Assembly (NCBI GenBank): GCA_963848355.1
Contig: CAWKDG010000001.1
Span: forward strand, 248,001 to 312,000
DNA from: CAWKDG01 sp963848355
GTDB taxonomy: Bacteria > Actinomycetota > Acidimicrobiia > Acidimicrobiales > UBA8190
Length of the DNA: 64,000 nucleotides
Direction of reading: 5' to 3'
Positions 36,213-44,372 of this stretch are shown here, one piece after another (positions within the stretch are counted from its first letter, which is position 1; the number at the start of each line of letters is the position of its first letter). A program made the translations under genes and the position numbers. The notes beneath the pieces are model-generated. The model ran no database searches. It was not told the origin of the DNA and worked only from the letters and a program-made list of their open reading frames with translations.

Positions 36213-37247
36213 ATGCCGCACGATGCACCGGGGACTCCGAAGACACGAAGAGGCGCGTACCACGCATGGCTTCGTCTGGCGTCGGTGGTGGTCGTCGTCG
36301 AGCTCATTGCTCTCGTCGCCGTGACCGTCATACCGCGCCCGTCGCACGAGAAGGGCGCGACGACGAACAGTTTCCTCGCCATGGCCCGGGGCAGCGGCGT
36401 GACGGCGCCGCCCGACAGCGGGCGCCGCGCCACACCGACGACGACGGTTCCCCCGGTGGCACCGGCACCGCCGACGACGCGGCCACCGACACCGCCGCCG
36501 ACGACACCGCCCCCGGCGCCGCACGCCGTGCGCGCGCCGGCTCCGACACCGCCGCCACCCGTGCACACGGCCCCGGCGAAGGCCCCGGCGAAGCCTCCGG
36601 CGTACCCGCTGCTGCCGCCGGCCAACCCGCCGGCCAGCATCCCGCCGCAACCGGACTTCCTGACGTCGTGTGCGAGTGGCGGGGAGGACGAATCGTCGGG
36701 CTGCGTGGCGGCGACACTGGCCGCCATCGACAACGGGCGCCGCGCCGAGGCGCTGCCGGGAATGACGCTGCCCTCCAACTGGGGGGCGCTGACCCCGCAG
36801 GAACAGCTCTACGTGGCCACCAACCTCGAACGGACGGTCCGGGGGCTGCCGCCGCTGTCGTCCATGGCCGTCGCCCTCGACCAGGCCGCCGCCCAGGGGG
36901 CCGGGGCGGGGGACGACCCCTCACCGCCGGCGGGATTCCCCTTCGACCGGTGGGGGGCCAACTGGGCCGGGGGCGTGAGCAACCCCCTCGAGGCCGTCTA
37001 CTACTGGATGTACGACGACGGTCCCGGGTCGAACAACGCCGACTGCTCCGCTGACGACAGCTCGGGGTGCTGGGGACACCGCGACGTGATCCTGCTGTCG
37101 CTGGCCTGCTCCCCCTGTGTGATGGGAACCGGCTTCGACGCCGCCGGTTGGGGCGGTCAGCCGAGCTGGGCCGAGATCCTGGTGAGCACGTCGGGGTCCC
37201 CGGCGGCCGACTTCACCTGGGACCAGGAGACGCCCTACCTGTCCTGA
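36213..37247 (+). CDS. Membrane-anchored Pro-rich protein with CAP (SCP)-like domain
   Basis: This 344-residue protein has an N-terminal membrane helix (LASVVVVVELIALVAVTVIP), an approximately 90-residue Pro/Thr/Ala-rich linker that probably spans the cell wall, and a C-terminal domain. The domain contains ATNLERTVRGLPPLS, a CAP/SCP-type helix with an N-x-E-R pattern, and later CWGHRDVILLSLACSPCVMG, where GHRDVIL fits the CAP His-containing motif. Six cysteines suggest disulfides. The CAP call rests on these short segments and is moderate. It is convergent with the ThuA-like gene, with a 13-base overlap. Confidence 0.55.
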   Translation: MPHDAPGTPKTRRGAYHAWLRLASVVVVVELIALVAVTVIPRPSHEKGATTNSFLAMARGSGVTAPPDSGRRATPTTTVPPVAPAPPTTRPPTPPPTTPPPAPHAVRAPAPTPPPPVHTAPAKAPAKPPAYPLLPPANPPASIPPQPDFLTSCASGGEDESSGCVAATLAAIDNGRRAEALPGMTLPSNWGALTPQEQLYVATNLERTVRGLPPLSSMAVALDQAAAQGAGAGDDPSPPAGFPFDRWGANWAGGVSNPLEAVYYWMYDDGPGSNNADCSADDSSGCWGHRDVILLSLACSPCVMGTGFDAAGWGGQPSWAEILVSTSGSPAADFTWDQETPYLS

Positions 37248-37930
37248 AGGCTCCAGGCCAGGCCCCCGGAGACGTGGCGCAGGAAGGTCGGGTTCTCCCA
37301 CGCCCCGGGGAAATGCCCGAGCGAGGTGTAGAAGGCTCGTCCCCGGCCCTCGGTGAAGCACCAGGCCAGGGGGAAACCACATTCCGGTACCCGGGCCTCG
37401 GGGACGCTCATGTCGAGCTGGCCGTGGGCCACCCGGAGCAGCACGTGGGCGTCGGGGCGGAGGTCGCGGAAGAGGTAGACCTCGTCGTGCCACCGCCACG
37501 GGGCCGAGAGGTGGGCCGTGGCCGGATGGGTCCGGTCGGCGATCTCGACCTCGAATTCCTGGGTCCAGGGGTGCCCGTCGAAGCGCGCCCCCACGAGAGA
37601 GGTGTAGTCGTCCCAGCCGCGACAGGCGTCGGTGGCGGAGTGGACGCCGACGACGGCCAGCCGCCCCTCGCGCACGGCCTCGCTGATGGCGGTGCGCTGC
37701 GCGCCGGACCATGGTGTCTCGCCGATGGTGAACAGCGCCAGGACACCGCCGCCGCCGATGTCGGTGGGCGCGAGGTCGGCCACGTCGCGCACGGTCACCG
37801 GTTCGAGGCCGGCCAGCCCGGCCAACTCCCCGAGCGCCACGGCCGCCTGAGGGAGCACGCCGTGGACCCCGGCGGGACCGTCTCGGTAGGGGGCGACCTG
37901 GGTGACGATGAACATCGGCGTGCGCGACAT
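37235..37930 (-). CDS. ThuA-like (trehalose utilization-type) domain protein
   Basis: I use the ATG at 37930, giving 231 residues; sequence upstream of it is not protein-like. The fold is a flavodoxin or glutamine-amidotransferase-like ThuA domain: GGVLALFTIGETPWSGAQ, LAVVGVHSATDACRGWDDYT, the conserved PWTQEFEVEIADRTHPATAH, and a final CFTEGRGRAFYTSLGHFPGA. These match ThuA proteins, thought to act in sugar metabolism with unknown chemistry. It is convergent with the CAP-like gene and divergent from the YwaF-like gene at 38007. Confidence 0.8.
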   Translation of the reverse strand: MSRTPMFIVTQVAPYRDGPAGVHGVLPQAAVALGELAGLAGLEPVTVRDVADLAPTDIGGGGVLALFTIGETPWSGAQRTAISEAVREGRLAVVGVHSATDACRGWDDYTSLVGARFDGHPWTQEFEVEIADRTHPATAHLSAPWRWHDEVYLFRDLRPDAHVLLRVAHGQLDMSVPEARVPECGFPLAWCFTEGRGRAFYTSLGHFPGAWENPTFLRHVSGGLAWSLQDR

Positions 37931-38006
37931 GCACGGATGGTATGCCCTAGGCGTGAGCGGACCCGTCACGACGCTGGCGCGATGCTGGTGAAGGAGGACA
38001 GCGCCT

Positions 38007-38699
38007 GTGCCGGCCATCGTGACCCCGACCGCCTATGCCGTCACCGTCGGGTGCGCCGTCCTCGCCGGTGTCGTGATGTGCACCGAGGCCCGACGGCGCC
38101 CGGGCCGGTGGCGGAGGTGGGTGGCGTGGATCCTCGGCCTCCTTCTGGTGGCCGACGCCGTCAGCTTCGTCGTGGGCCTCGTCGTGGCGGGGACGTTCTC
38201 GCCGAAGACGTCGCTGCCGCTGGCCCTGTGCGACATGGCCGCGCTGGTGGCCGCCGCCGCCTGCTGGACCCGCGTCGGAGTCCTGGTCGAGCTGACCTAC
38301 TTCTGGGGCCTGGCGGGCACCCTCCAGGCCGTGATCACTCCCGACCTGAACGTCGGCTTCCCCCATCTCGTCTTCTTCGAGTACATGGTGGGGCACCTCG
38401 GGATCGTCCTCGCCGCCCTCTTCCTCGTCGTCGGCCTCCGCATCACGCCGCGGCCGGGAGCCGTGCTCCGGGTCTTTGCCATCACCCTCGGTTACACGGC
38501 GCTCGTCGGCCTCGTCGACGCCCTGACCGGTGCCAACTACATGTTCCTGCGGACACCACCGGGGGAGTGGACGCTGCTGAAGGTCCTCGGGCCGTGGCCC
38601 TGGTACATCGCCTCGGCCGCCGGGGTGGCCCTCGTCCTCCTGGTGGCGCTCGACGCCCCCTTCTGGCACCACCGCCGGCCGGCCCTTCCCGTCCCCTGA
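38007..38699 (+). CDS. YwaF/TMEM164-type integral membrane protein
   Basis: This 230-residue protein starts with GTG at 38007. Six or so hydrophobic segments are visible. The conserved core LPLALCDMAALVAA and LTYFWGLAGTLQAVITPDLN matches the YwaF (TIGR02206) family, in which the Cys/Asp and the Thr-Pro-Asp motif are conserved. The biochemical role is not known; some homologues are related to acyltransferase-like membrane proteins. The gene lies 10 bases before the MFS transporter on the same strand. Confidence 0.8.
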   Translation: MPAIVTPTAYAVTVGCAVLAGVVMCTEARRRPGRWRRWVAWILGLLLVADAVSFVVGLVVAGTFSPKTSLPLALCDMAALVAAAACWTRVGVLVELTYFWGLAGTLQAVITPDLNVGFPHLVFFEYMVGHLGIVLAALFLVVGLRITPRPGAVLRVFAITLGYTALVGLVDALTGANYMFLRTPPGEWTLLKVLGPWPWYIASAAGVALVLLVALDAPFWHHRRPALPVP

Positions 38700-38709
38700 C
38701 GGCCGCGTC

Positions 38710-39987
38710 GTGACCGGGGGGAAGAGTCGTCTCCGGCTGCTGGCCTGGAACGACCGGGCCGTCGTGGGCCTGGCCCTGATGGCGCTGTGCTCGGGCTTCG
38801 GGCAGTTCGGGGCCGTGGCCGCCCTCGGGGACGTGGCCAAGAGCTTCGGCCACACCACCCACGGCGGGTCCCTGATCCAGCAGGCCGGCCTGCCCGGGGG
38901 CGAGCTCGGGGTGGGTCTGGCCATCCTCCGTCTGGCCTCGCTCGGGGGCCTGCCTCTCACGGGACTGGCCGACCGGGTGGGGCGGCGGACCATGCTGATC
39001 GTGACGTGCACCGTCGGACTCGCCTTCACCGTGGCCGCCGCCGCCAGCCCCGGCTACTGGTGGTTCGTCGTCATCTTCGCTCTGGGCCGTCCGCTGTTGA
39101 GCGCCACCAACGCCCTGGCCCAGGTAGGGGGAGCGGAGGAGACGGGTTCCCACGACCGCGCCAAGGCCATCGCGCTGGTGGCCGCCGGTTACGGGGTGGG
39201 GTCGGGGCTCACCGCTGTCATCCACGGGTTGGGCGAAGGCGCGCTCGGCTTCCGTGGCGTCTTCGTCATGGCCGTCGTGCCCTTGGCCGCCGTGCTCTTC
39301 ATCCGCCGGTGGCTGGTCGAGTCCGATCGCTACACGGTGTCGGCGGCCCGGACCGGCGCCCATCCCCGGGCCGTCCTCGGAGCGGTGGCGCCGGCCTTTC
39401 GGTGGCGGCTTCTCGTCGTCACCGGCCTCGCCTTCGCCGTGGCCGTCGTCACGGGGCCGGCCAACAGCTTCATCTTCGACTACGCCCAGGACGTCTTGAA
39501 GCTGTCGGGCACGGTGACGGCTCTCATGGTCGTGGTGGCCGCTCCCATCGGCCTGGCCGGACTTCTGGTGGGACGGTGGCTGGCCGACCATGCGGGACGG
39601 AGACCGACCGGCGCCGGGGCCATGATGGCCATCGTCGGCTCCGCCGTCCTCACCTACAGCGGGTCCCGGGCGGCCCTCCTCGTCGGCTACGAGGTCGCCG
39701 TCTTCTCGGCCTCGATCTTCGCCCCCGCCGCCGGCGCCCTGGCCAATGAGTTGTTCCCCACGTCGGTACGCGCCTCGGTGGCCGGGTGGAACGTGGCCGC
39801 GTCGGTGCTCGGCGCCGTCCTCGGGCTCATCGGCTTCGGCCTTCTCTCCCAGGTCGGGACGCGGTTCCACGGGTCCCGGGGGGCATTGATCGTCTTCCTG
39901 CCCGTCGTGGCCGCCACCGCGCTGTTCCTGGCCCTGCCCGAGACGAAAGGTCGTGAGCCCGAAGACCTGTGGCCCGACGACTCCTGA
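38710..39987 (+). CDS. Major facilitator superfamily transporter
   Basis: This 425-residue protein starts with GTG at 38710 and has about twelve hydrophobic segments. The cytosolic loop between helices 2 and 3 contains LTGLADRVGRRTMLIV, the MFS signature G-x-x-x-D-R-x-G-R-R, repeated in the second half as LVGRWLADHAGRRPTGAG. The last loop has LPETKGREPEDL, a sugar-porter-like ending with PETKG. The likely substrate is a small organic molecule, but the direction is unknown. The YwaF-like gene is immediately upstream. Confidence 0.85.
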   Translation: MTGGKSRLRLLAWNDRAVVGLALMALCSGFGQFGAVAALGDVAKSFGHTTHGGSLIQQAGLPGGELGVGLAILRLASLGGLPLTGLADRVGRRTMLIVTCTVGLAFTVAAAASPGYWWFVVIFALGRPLLSATNALAQVGGAEETGSHDRAKAIALVAAGYGVGSGLTAVIHGLGEGALGFRGVFVMAVVPLAAVLFIRRWLVESDRYTVSAARTGAHPRAVLGAVAPAFRWRLLVVTGLAFAVAVVTGPANSFIFDYAQDVLKLSGTVTALMVVVAAPIGLAGLLVGRWLADHAGRRPTGAGAMMAIVGSAVLTYSGSRAALLVGYEVAVFSASIFAPAAGALANELFPTSVRASVAGWNVAASVLGAVLGLIGFGLLSQVGTRFHGSRGALIVFLPVVAATALFLALPETKGREPEDLWPDDS

Positions 39988-40027
39988 GGCGCCGGCCGAC
40001 GGCCGCCGGCACTACGGTCGGCTCCCG

Positions 40028-40720
40028 ATGGACGTCGTCGAGGCCCTGCGCACGACAGGGGCGGTGCGCGCCTTCCGCCCCGATCCCGTGCCCGACGGGA
40101 TGGTGGCCGGCCTGCTCGATACGGCCCGCTTCGCCCCGTCGGGCGGGAACCGCCAGGCCTGGCGGGTGGTGGTCGTCCGCGACGACGGGATCCGCCGGGG
40201 GCTGCGCGACATCTACCTGGAGGGGTGGTACCAGTACCTGGCCATGGGGGCGGCCGGCCTCGTCCCGTGGGCGCCGCTCACCGACCGGGGCGCCGAAGAG
40301 GCCGCTCTCGCCGGCGCCCCCGCTCTGGCCGCCTCGGCCGCCGCCGGCCCCGGGGGGTTCGCCGAGCATCTCGACGAGGTCCCCGTCCTCCTCGTCCTCC
40401 TGGCCGACCTGCGCGCCCTGGCCGCCGTCGACCGCGACCTCGGGCGCTACACCCTCGTCGGCGGGGCCTCGATCTACCCCTTCGCCTGGAGCATCCTCCT
40501 CGCCGCCCGGGAGGCAGGCCTGGCCGGGGTCATGACGACCATGGCGACGCGCCACGAAGCCGACGTCCGGACACTCCTGGACGTCCCCGACCACTTCGCC
40601 GTGGCCGCCGTGCTCGCCCTCGGGTGGCCCGTCCACCAACCGACGAAGCTCCGGCGCGCACCGGTCTCGGACTTCGCCACCGTGGACCGCTTCGGCGGTG
40701 CGCCCGTGACCCAGCCGTGA
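40028..40720 (+). CDS. Nitroreductase family protein
   Basis: I use the ATG at 40028, giving 230 residues, because upstream sequence belongs to the end of the MFS gene. TTGAVRAFRPDPVPDGMVAG and ARFAPSGGNRQAWRVVVVRD are the FMN-binding start of NfsA/NfnB-type nitroreductases, and GGASIYPFAWSILLAAREAG is the conserved inner helix. These enzymes use FMN to reduce quinones, nitro groups or other electron acceptors with NAD(P)H. The last four bases (GTGA) overlap the next gene, so the two are translated together. Confidence 0.85.
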   Translation: MDVVEALRTTGAVRAFRPDPVPDGMVAGLLDTARFAPSGGNRQAWRVVVVRDDGIRRGLRDIYLEGWYQYLAMGAAGLVPWAPLTDRGAEEAALAGAPALAASAAAGPGGFAEHLDEVPVLLVLLADLRALAAVDRDLGRYTLVGGASIYPFAWSILLAAREAGLAGVMTTMATRHEADVRTLLDVPDHFAVAAVLALGWPVHQPTKLRRAPVSDFATVDRFGGAPVTQP

Positions 40721-41199
40721 AGGCGGCACCGGTCGAGGCCTTCACCTTCCGGCCCGACGCGCCCGAGGCGGTGGTGGCCCAGATGGACCGCCTGGCGTTG
40801 GCCCACTCGGGATGGATCAACCTGAACCCCGGCGCCCGCGAGGAGGACGTGCCCCCGCCGGCGACGGGACTCGGGACCCTGTTGACGGGGACGGTCCACG
40901 AGGTCCCGGTGTGCACCTGGGCGCCGGGGAAGCTCGGACGGAAGGGGATCGAGAGGGACTCGGTGGGGATCCAGCACAACACGGGGACGAAGGCCGTGGC
41001 CCGCCTGGCCGACCTGGGCGTGCCCATCCCCCCGGGGTGGCGCTGGACCCAGGACCATCCGCGCCGGGGTCTGGTCATCCGCGTCCCCGCCGAGGTGCCC
41101 CACGCCGAGCAGCTGGGGTGGTTGCTCGACGCCGGCGCCGCCCTGAGCACGGTGCCGCTGACCGGTGACTGGGAGGCCCGGGTCCGGGTCGGTCGGTAA
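40717..41199 (+). CDS. Hypothetical protein coupled to the nitroreductase
   Basis: The GTG at 40717 overlaps the TGA of the nitroreductase gene by 3 bases, giving 160 residues. The product is soluble with no signal peptide or membrane helix. A central stretch GWINLNPGAREEDVPPPATG and HEVPVCTWAPGKLGRKGIER is distinctive, but I do not recognise the family. It has one cysteine and many Arg and Pro. The tight coupling to the nitroreductase implies a linked function, possibly a partner or product-handling protein. Confidence 0.6.
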   Translation: MKAAPVEAFTFRPDAPEAVVAQMDRLALAHSGWINLNPGAREEDVPPPATGLGTLLTGTVHEVPVCTWAPGKLGRKGIERDSVGIQHNTGTKAVARLADLGVPIPPGWRWTQDHPRRGLVIRVPAEVPHAEQLGWLLDAGAALSTVPLTGDWEARVRVGR

Positions 41200-41200
41200 C

Positions 41201-42199
41201 GTGGCCGACGTGGCCCCCCTACGCATCGGCGTCCTCGGTGCCGCCCGGATCGCCCCCGCCGCCATCGTCCGGCCGGCGGGACGGGTCGACGGGGTCGAGG
41301 TGACGGCCGTCGCCGCCCGCGACCGCACCAAGGCCCGGGCCTTCGCCACCAAACACGGTATCCCCCGCGTCGTCGACTCCTACGAGCTGCTGGTGGTCGA
41401 TCCCGAGATCGACGCCGTCTACAACCCTCTCCCGAACGGTCTGCACGGGCGGTGGACGATGGCGGCGATGGCGGCGGGCAAGCACGTGCTGTGCGAGAAG
41501 CCCTTCACCGCCAACGCCGCGGAGGCGAGGACGGTGGCCGCCGCCCACGCCGGGTCGGGCCTGGTGCTGATGGAGGCGTTCCACTACCGCTACCACCCGC
41601 TCTTCGCCCGCGTCCGCGAGCTGGTCGCCACCGGCGCCGTCGGCAAAGTGCGCACCATCGAGGCGGCGCTGTGCTTTCCCCTGCTCTCGGGGAAGGACAT
41701 CCGCTGGGACTTGGCCCTCGCCGGCGGGGCCACCATGGACGCCGGGTGCTATCCCATCCACATGATCCGGCACCTGGCCGGGTCCGAGCCCGAGGTCACC
41801 GCCGCCCGGGCCCGACTGCGTTCGCCGGGGATCGACCGCTTCATGGAAACCGATCTCCGTTTCGCCGACGGGGTGACGGGTCGCGCCACCTGCTCGATGC
41901 TGTCGGCGCAGCTCCTCTCGATCAGGCTCCGGGTGCACGGCGACGACGGCGAGATCCGTGTCCTGAACCCGTTGGCCCCCGACCGGTTCCACCGGCTGAC
42001 GATCAGGTCGAAGGGGAAGAAACACGTCGAGCACAGCACCCGGCGCGCCACCTACGACTTCCAGCTGGAGGCCTTCGCCCGCGCCGTGGAACGCGGTGAC
42101 CCCGTCGTGACCGGTCCCGACGACGCCATCGCCAACATGGTCGTCATCGACGCCGTCTACCGCGCCGCCGGTCTCGAACCCCGCCGGCCGACGGCCTGA
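41201..42199 (+). CDS. Gfo/Idh/MocA-family oxidoreductase
   Basis: The GTG at 41201 gives 332 residues; an upstream GTG at 41165 would overlap the previous gene by 35 bases. LRIGVLGAARIAPAAI is the Rossmann NAD(P)-binding loop. HVLCEKPFTAN is the catalytic Lys region (EKP), and GGATMDAGCYPIHMIRHLAG contains the conserved G-x-x-x-D-x-G-x-x-x-x-H pattern. The family oxidises or reduces sugars, inositols and related compounds with a nicotinamide cofactor. It lies right after the nitroreductase pair. The substrate is unknown. Confidence 0.88.
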   Translation: MADVAPLRIGVLGAARIAPAAIVRPAGRVDGVEVTAVAARDRTKARAFATKHGIPRVVDSYELLVVDPEIDAVYNPLPNGLHGRWTMAAMAAGKHVLCEKPFTANAAEARTVAAAHAGSGLVLMEAFHYRYHPLFARVRELVATGAVGKVRTIEAALCFPLLSGKDIRWDLALAGGATMDAGCYPIHMIRHLAGSEPEVTAARARLRSPGIDRFMETDLRFADGVTGRATCSMLSAQLLSIRLRVHGDDGEIRVLNPLAPDRFHRLTIRSKGKKHVEHSTRRATYDFQLEAFARAVERGDPVVTGPDDAIANMVVIDAVYRAAGLEPRRPTA

Positions 42200-42224
42200 G
42201 CGGGCCGCCGCCGATCAGCCGACC

Positions 42225-42695
42225 TCAGAAGATCCCTTCGCCCAGGCCGGCCGCCACCGTCGCCCCGAGCTCGCCCGCCCGCTCGAGATCGGCCGGCGTG
42301 ACGGGACCGACCACCGTCACCGGCGGAAGGACGAGGCTCCACCCGAGCCCCGTGGCGATCTTCACCACGCTGGCCACGGCCCCGTCGACGTCGGTGTCGC
42401 CTTTGACGATGAGCGCGTAGGGCAGTGCCGTGGTCTGTCCGAGACAGAGGGAGTAGATGCGCTCGAAGAAGTCCTTGAGCGCCCCCGCCATGTACCCGAA
42501 GTGCGCCGGAGTGGCCAGGACCAGCGCGTCGGCCCACAGCACGTCGTCGGGTCCGGCGTCGAACGCACCGAGCACCCGCAGCTCGACAGGCTCGGCTGTC
42601 GTGCCGGCCACCTCCCGGGCGGCGGTCACCGTCGCCTCACCCAGGGTCCGTGTCGACCCGCCCCGGGAATGGTGGATGACCCCGAGATGTTTCAC
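42225..42695 (-). CDS. Flavodoxin / NAD(P)H-dependent FMN reductase-like protein
   Basis: I use the GTG at 42695, giving 156 residues. KHLGVIHHSRGGSTRTLGEA is the FMN phosphate-binding loop of flavodoxin-fold proteins, and ADALVLATPAHFGYMAGALK is the second FMN loop, ending with DFFERIYSL. This is the NADPH-dependent FMN reductase / flavodoxin group. The gene is convergent with the Gfo/Idh/MocA gene across 25 bases and divergent from the MFS transporter at 42775, so the transporter and flavoprotein promoters share about 80 bases. Confidence 0.75.
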   Translation of the reverse strand: MKHLGVIHHSRGGSTRTLGEATVTAAREVAGTTAEPVELRVLGAFDAGPDDVLWADALVLATPAHFGYMAGALKDFFERIYSLCLGQTTALPYALIVKGDTDVDGAVASVVKIATGLGWSLVLPPVTVVGPVTPADLERAGELGATVAAGLGEGIF

Positions 42696-42774
42696 GCCGT
42701 GTCCGATCGTAGGAGGTCCCGGTGCCGGTCTCGCAGCGGGCGCTGCCCGCACAGGCAGATGGCATGATCGCCTG

Positions 42775-44274
42775 ATGGCCACGAGCGTGACTCCCGCGGC
42801 CCCGTCGGCGCCGTCGCCGGAACAAGCGACGGCCCGGGGACCGTCCTGGCTGCTCCTGGCGGTCGTGTGCGTGGGTCAGTTCATGGTCGTCCTCGACCTC
42901 TCGATCGTGAACGTGGCGCTTCCGGCCATGCAACGTGATCTCCACTTCACGACGGCGCAGCTCCAGTGGGTGGTGAACGCCTATGCGCTGACTTTCGGAG
43001 GGTTCCTCCTGCTCGGCGGGAGGGCGGCCGACCTCTTCGGCCGGCGGAAGATCTTCATCCTCGGGTTGGCCATGTTCTCCGGCGCCAGCCTCGTCTGTGC
43101 GCTGGCGCCCAGCGAGGGCCTGCTGATCGCCGCGCGCGCCCTGCAGGGTCTCGGCGCCGCCGTGCTGTCGCCGGCGACATTGACCATCCTCACCGCCACC
43201 TTCCGGGAACCGGCGGCACGGGCCCGGGCGCTCGGGATCTGGAGTGCCATGGCCGCTGTCGGCGGAGCGTCGGGGGCGTTGTTCGGGGGCATCCTCACCG
43301 ACCTGCTCTCGTGGCGGTGGATCTTCTACATCAACGTTCCCATCGGACTCCTCACCATCGTCGCCGCCCGGGCCGCGCTGGTCGACACCCGCGCCGAGGG
43401 GGAACGGCAGAGCCTCGACATCGTGGGAGCCCTCAGTGTCACCGGAGGCCTGGTGGCCCTCGTCTACGCCGTCGTCGGGACCGACACGCACTCCTGGGGA
43501 TCGTCGGCCACGTTGGTGCCGATCGCCGTGGCCGTCGTCCTCCTGGCCGTCTTCGTGGCCATGGAGACACGGGTGGCCCGCACCCCGTTGGTCCCGTTCC
43601 GCCTCTTCCGGTCGCGGGGGGTGACGGGGGCCAACCTGGCCATGCTCTTCGTGGGTGGGGCCATCTTCTCGATGTGGCTCTTCCTGTCGCTGTACATGCA
43701 GGAGGTGTTGCACTTCAGCCCACTCATCACCGGGGTCGGCTTCCTGCCCCAGACGGCGGCCATCGCCGTCGGGGCTCAGGTGAGTGCCCGGCTCGTGCCC
43801 CGCTTCGGTCCCCGCCCGCCTCTGCTCGTCGGCGTGCTCCTGGCCGTGGTCGGCCTGGCCTGGCTGTCGCGGATCTCCCCGACGGGCACCTACGTGGGCG
43901 ACGTCCTCGGTGGCAGTGTGCTCGCCACCTTGGGCATGGGCTTCTCCTTCACGCCACTCGCCTTCGCCGCCACCAGCGGGGTGGCGCGCCAGGAGGCGGG
44001 ACTGGCCTCGGGGATGTTGAACACGAGCCGGCAGGTGGGGGGGTCGATCGGTCTGGCCGCCCTGGCCACCGTCGCCGCCGACCGCACGGCGGCCGTCTTC
44101 GGCGTCCACCGCGTCGTCGGGAACACGTACGGCTTCACCGGAAGTCGGGCCCTGATCGACAGGGCACTGACGGCCGGGTTCAGCCGGGTCTTCCTGGTGG
44201 CCGCCGTCATCGCCCTGGCCGGCTGCGCGGCCACGCTGATCATCCCCCGGACCCCCGCTCCGACGGAGCGATAG
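42775..44274 (+). CDS. DHA2-type (EmrB/QacA) MFS drug transporter
   Basis: This 499-residue protein starts at the ATG at 42775; upstream sequence is the divergent flavoprotein gene. About fourteen hydrophobic segments fit the DHA2 group. VVLDLSIVNVALPAMQRDL is the D-x-x-x-V-N-V-A-L-P motif of this family, GGRAADLFGRRKIFILGLA is motif A, and ALFGGILTDLLSWRWIFYIN is motif C. These proteins export drugs or lipids using the proton gradient. No TetR-type regulator is encoded next to it; the flavoprotein upstream shares its promoter region. Confidence 0.88.
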   Translation: MATSVTPAAPSAPSPEQATARGPSWLLLAVVCVGQFMVVLDLSIVNVALPAMQRDLHFTTAQLQWVVNAYALTFGGFLLLGGRAADLFGRRKIFILGLAMFSGASLVCALAPSEGLLIAARALQGLGAAVLSPATLTILTATFREPAARARALGIWSAMAAVGGASGALFGGILTDLLSWRWIFYINVPIGLLTIVAARAALVDTRAEGERQSLDIVGALSVTGGLVALVYAVVGTDTHSWGSSATLVPIAVAVVLLAVFVAMETRVARTPLVPFRLFRSRGVTGANLAMLFVGGAIFSMWLFLSLYMQEVLHFSPLITGVGFLPQTAAIAVGAQVSARLVPRFGPRPPLLVGVLLAVVGLAWLSRISPTGTYVGDVLGGSVLATLGMGFSFTPLAFAATSGVARQEAGLASGMLNTSRQVGGSIGLAALATVAADRTAAVFGVHRVVGNTYGFTGSRALIDRALTAGFSRVFLVAAVIALAGCAATLIIPRTPAPTER

Positions 44275-44344
44275 CACCCGGCGTCGCCCCTGTGATATCG
44301 GAGCTGGTATAGATCACATCTGGTATCGCACGGGAACGCCGGGG

Positions 44345-44358
44345 CGAACGTACGTTCG
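44345..44358. promoter_or_regulatory. LexA SOS box, perfect 14-bp palindrome
   Basis: CGAACGTACGTTCG matches the Gram-positive/actinobacterial LexA site CGAACRNRYGTTCG at every position and is a perfect palindrome. It ends 14 bases before the GTG of the radical SAM gene at 44373, where LexA would block transcription. I recall an SOS box reported upstream of the mycobacterial homologue Rv2578c, but cannot verify that here. Confidence 0.8.
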
Positions 44359-44372
44359 ATACGATCCGGGGT

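Noticed and set aside
35162..36778. A minus-strand frame spanning whiB, the small basic protein and the start of the CAP-like gene
   Set aside because: It conflicts with a clear WhiB gene and shows Gly-repeat translation only.
44275..44340. TGTGATATCGGAGCTGGTATAGATCACAT, which contains a CRP-like TGTGA...TCACA pattern
   Set aside because: The spacing between half-sites is larger than in CRP sites, and no CRP context is known here; only the SOS box is convincing.
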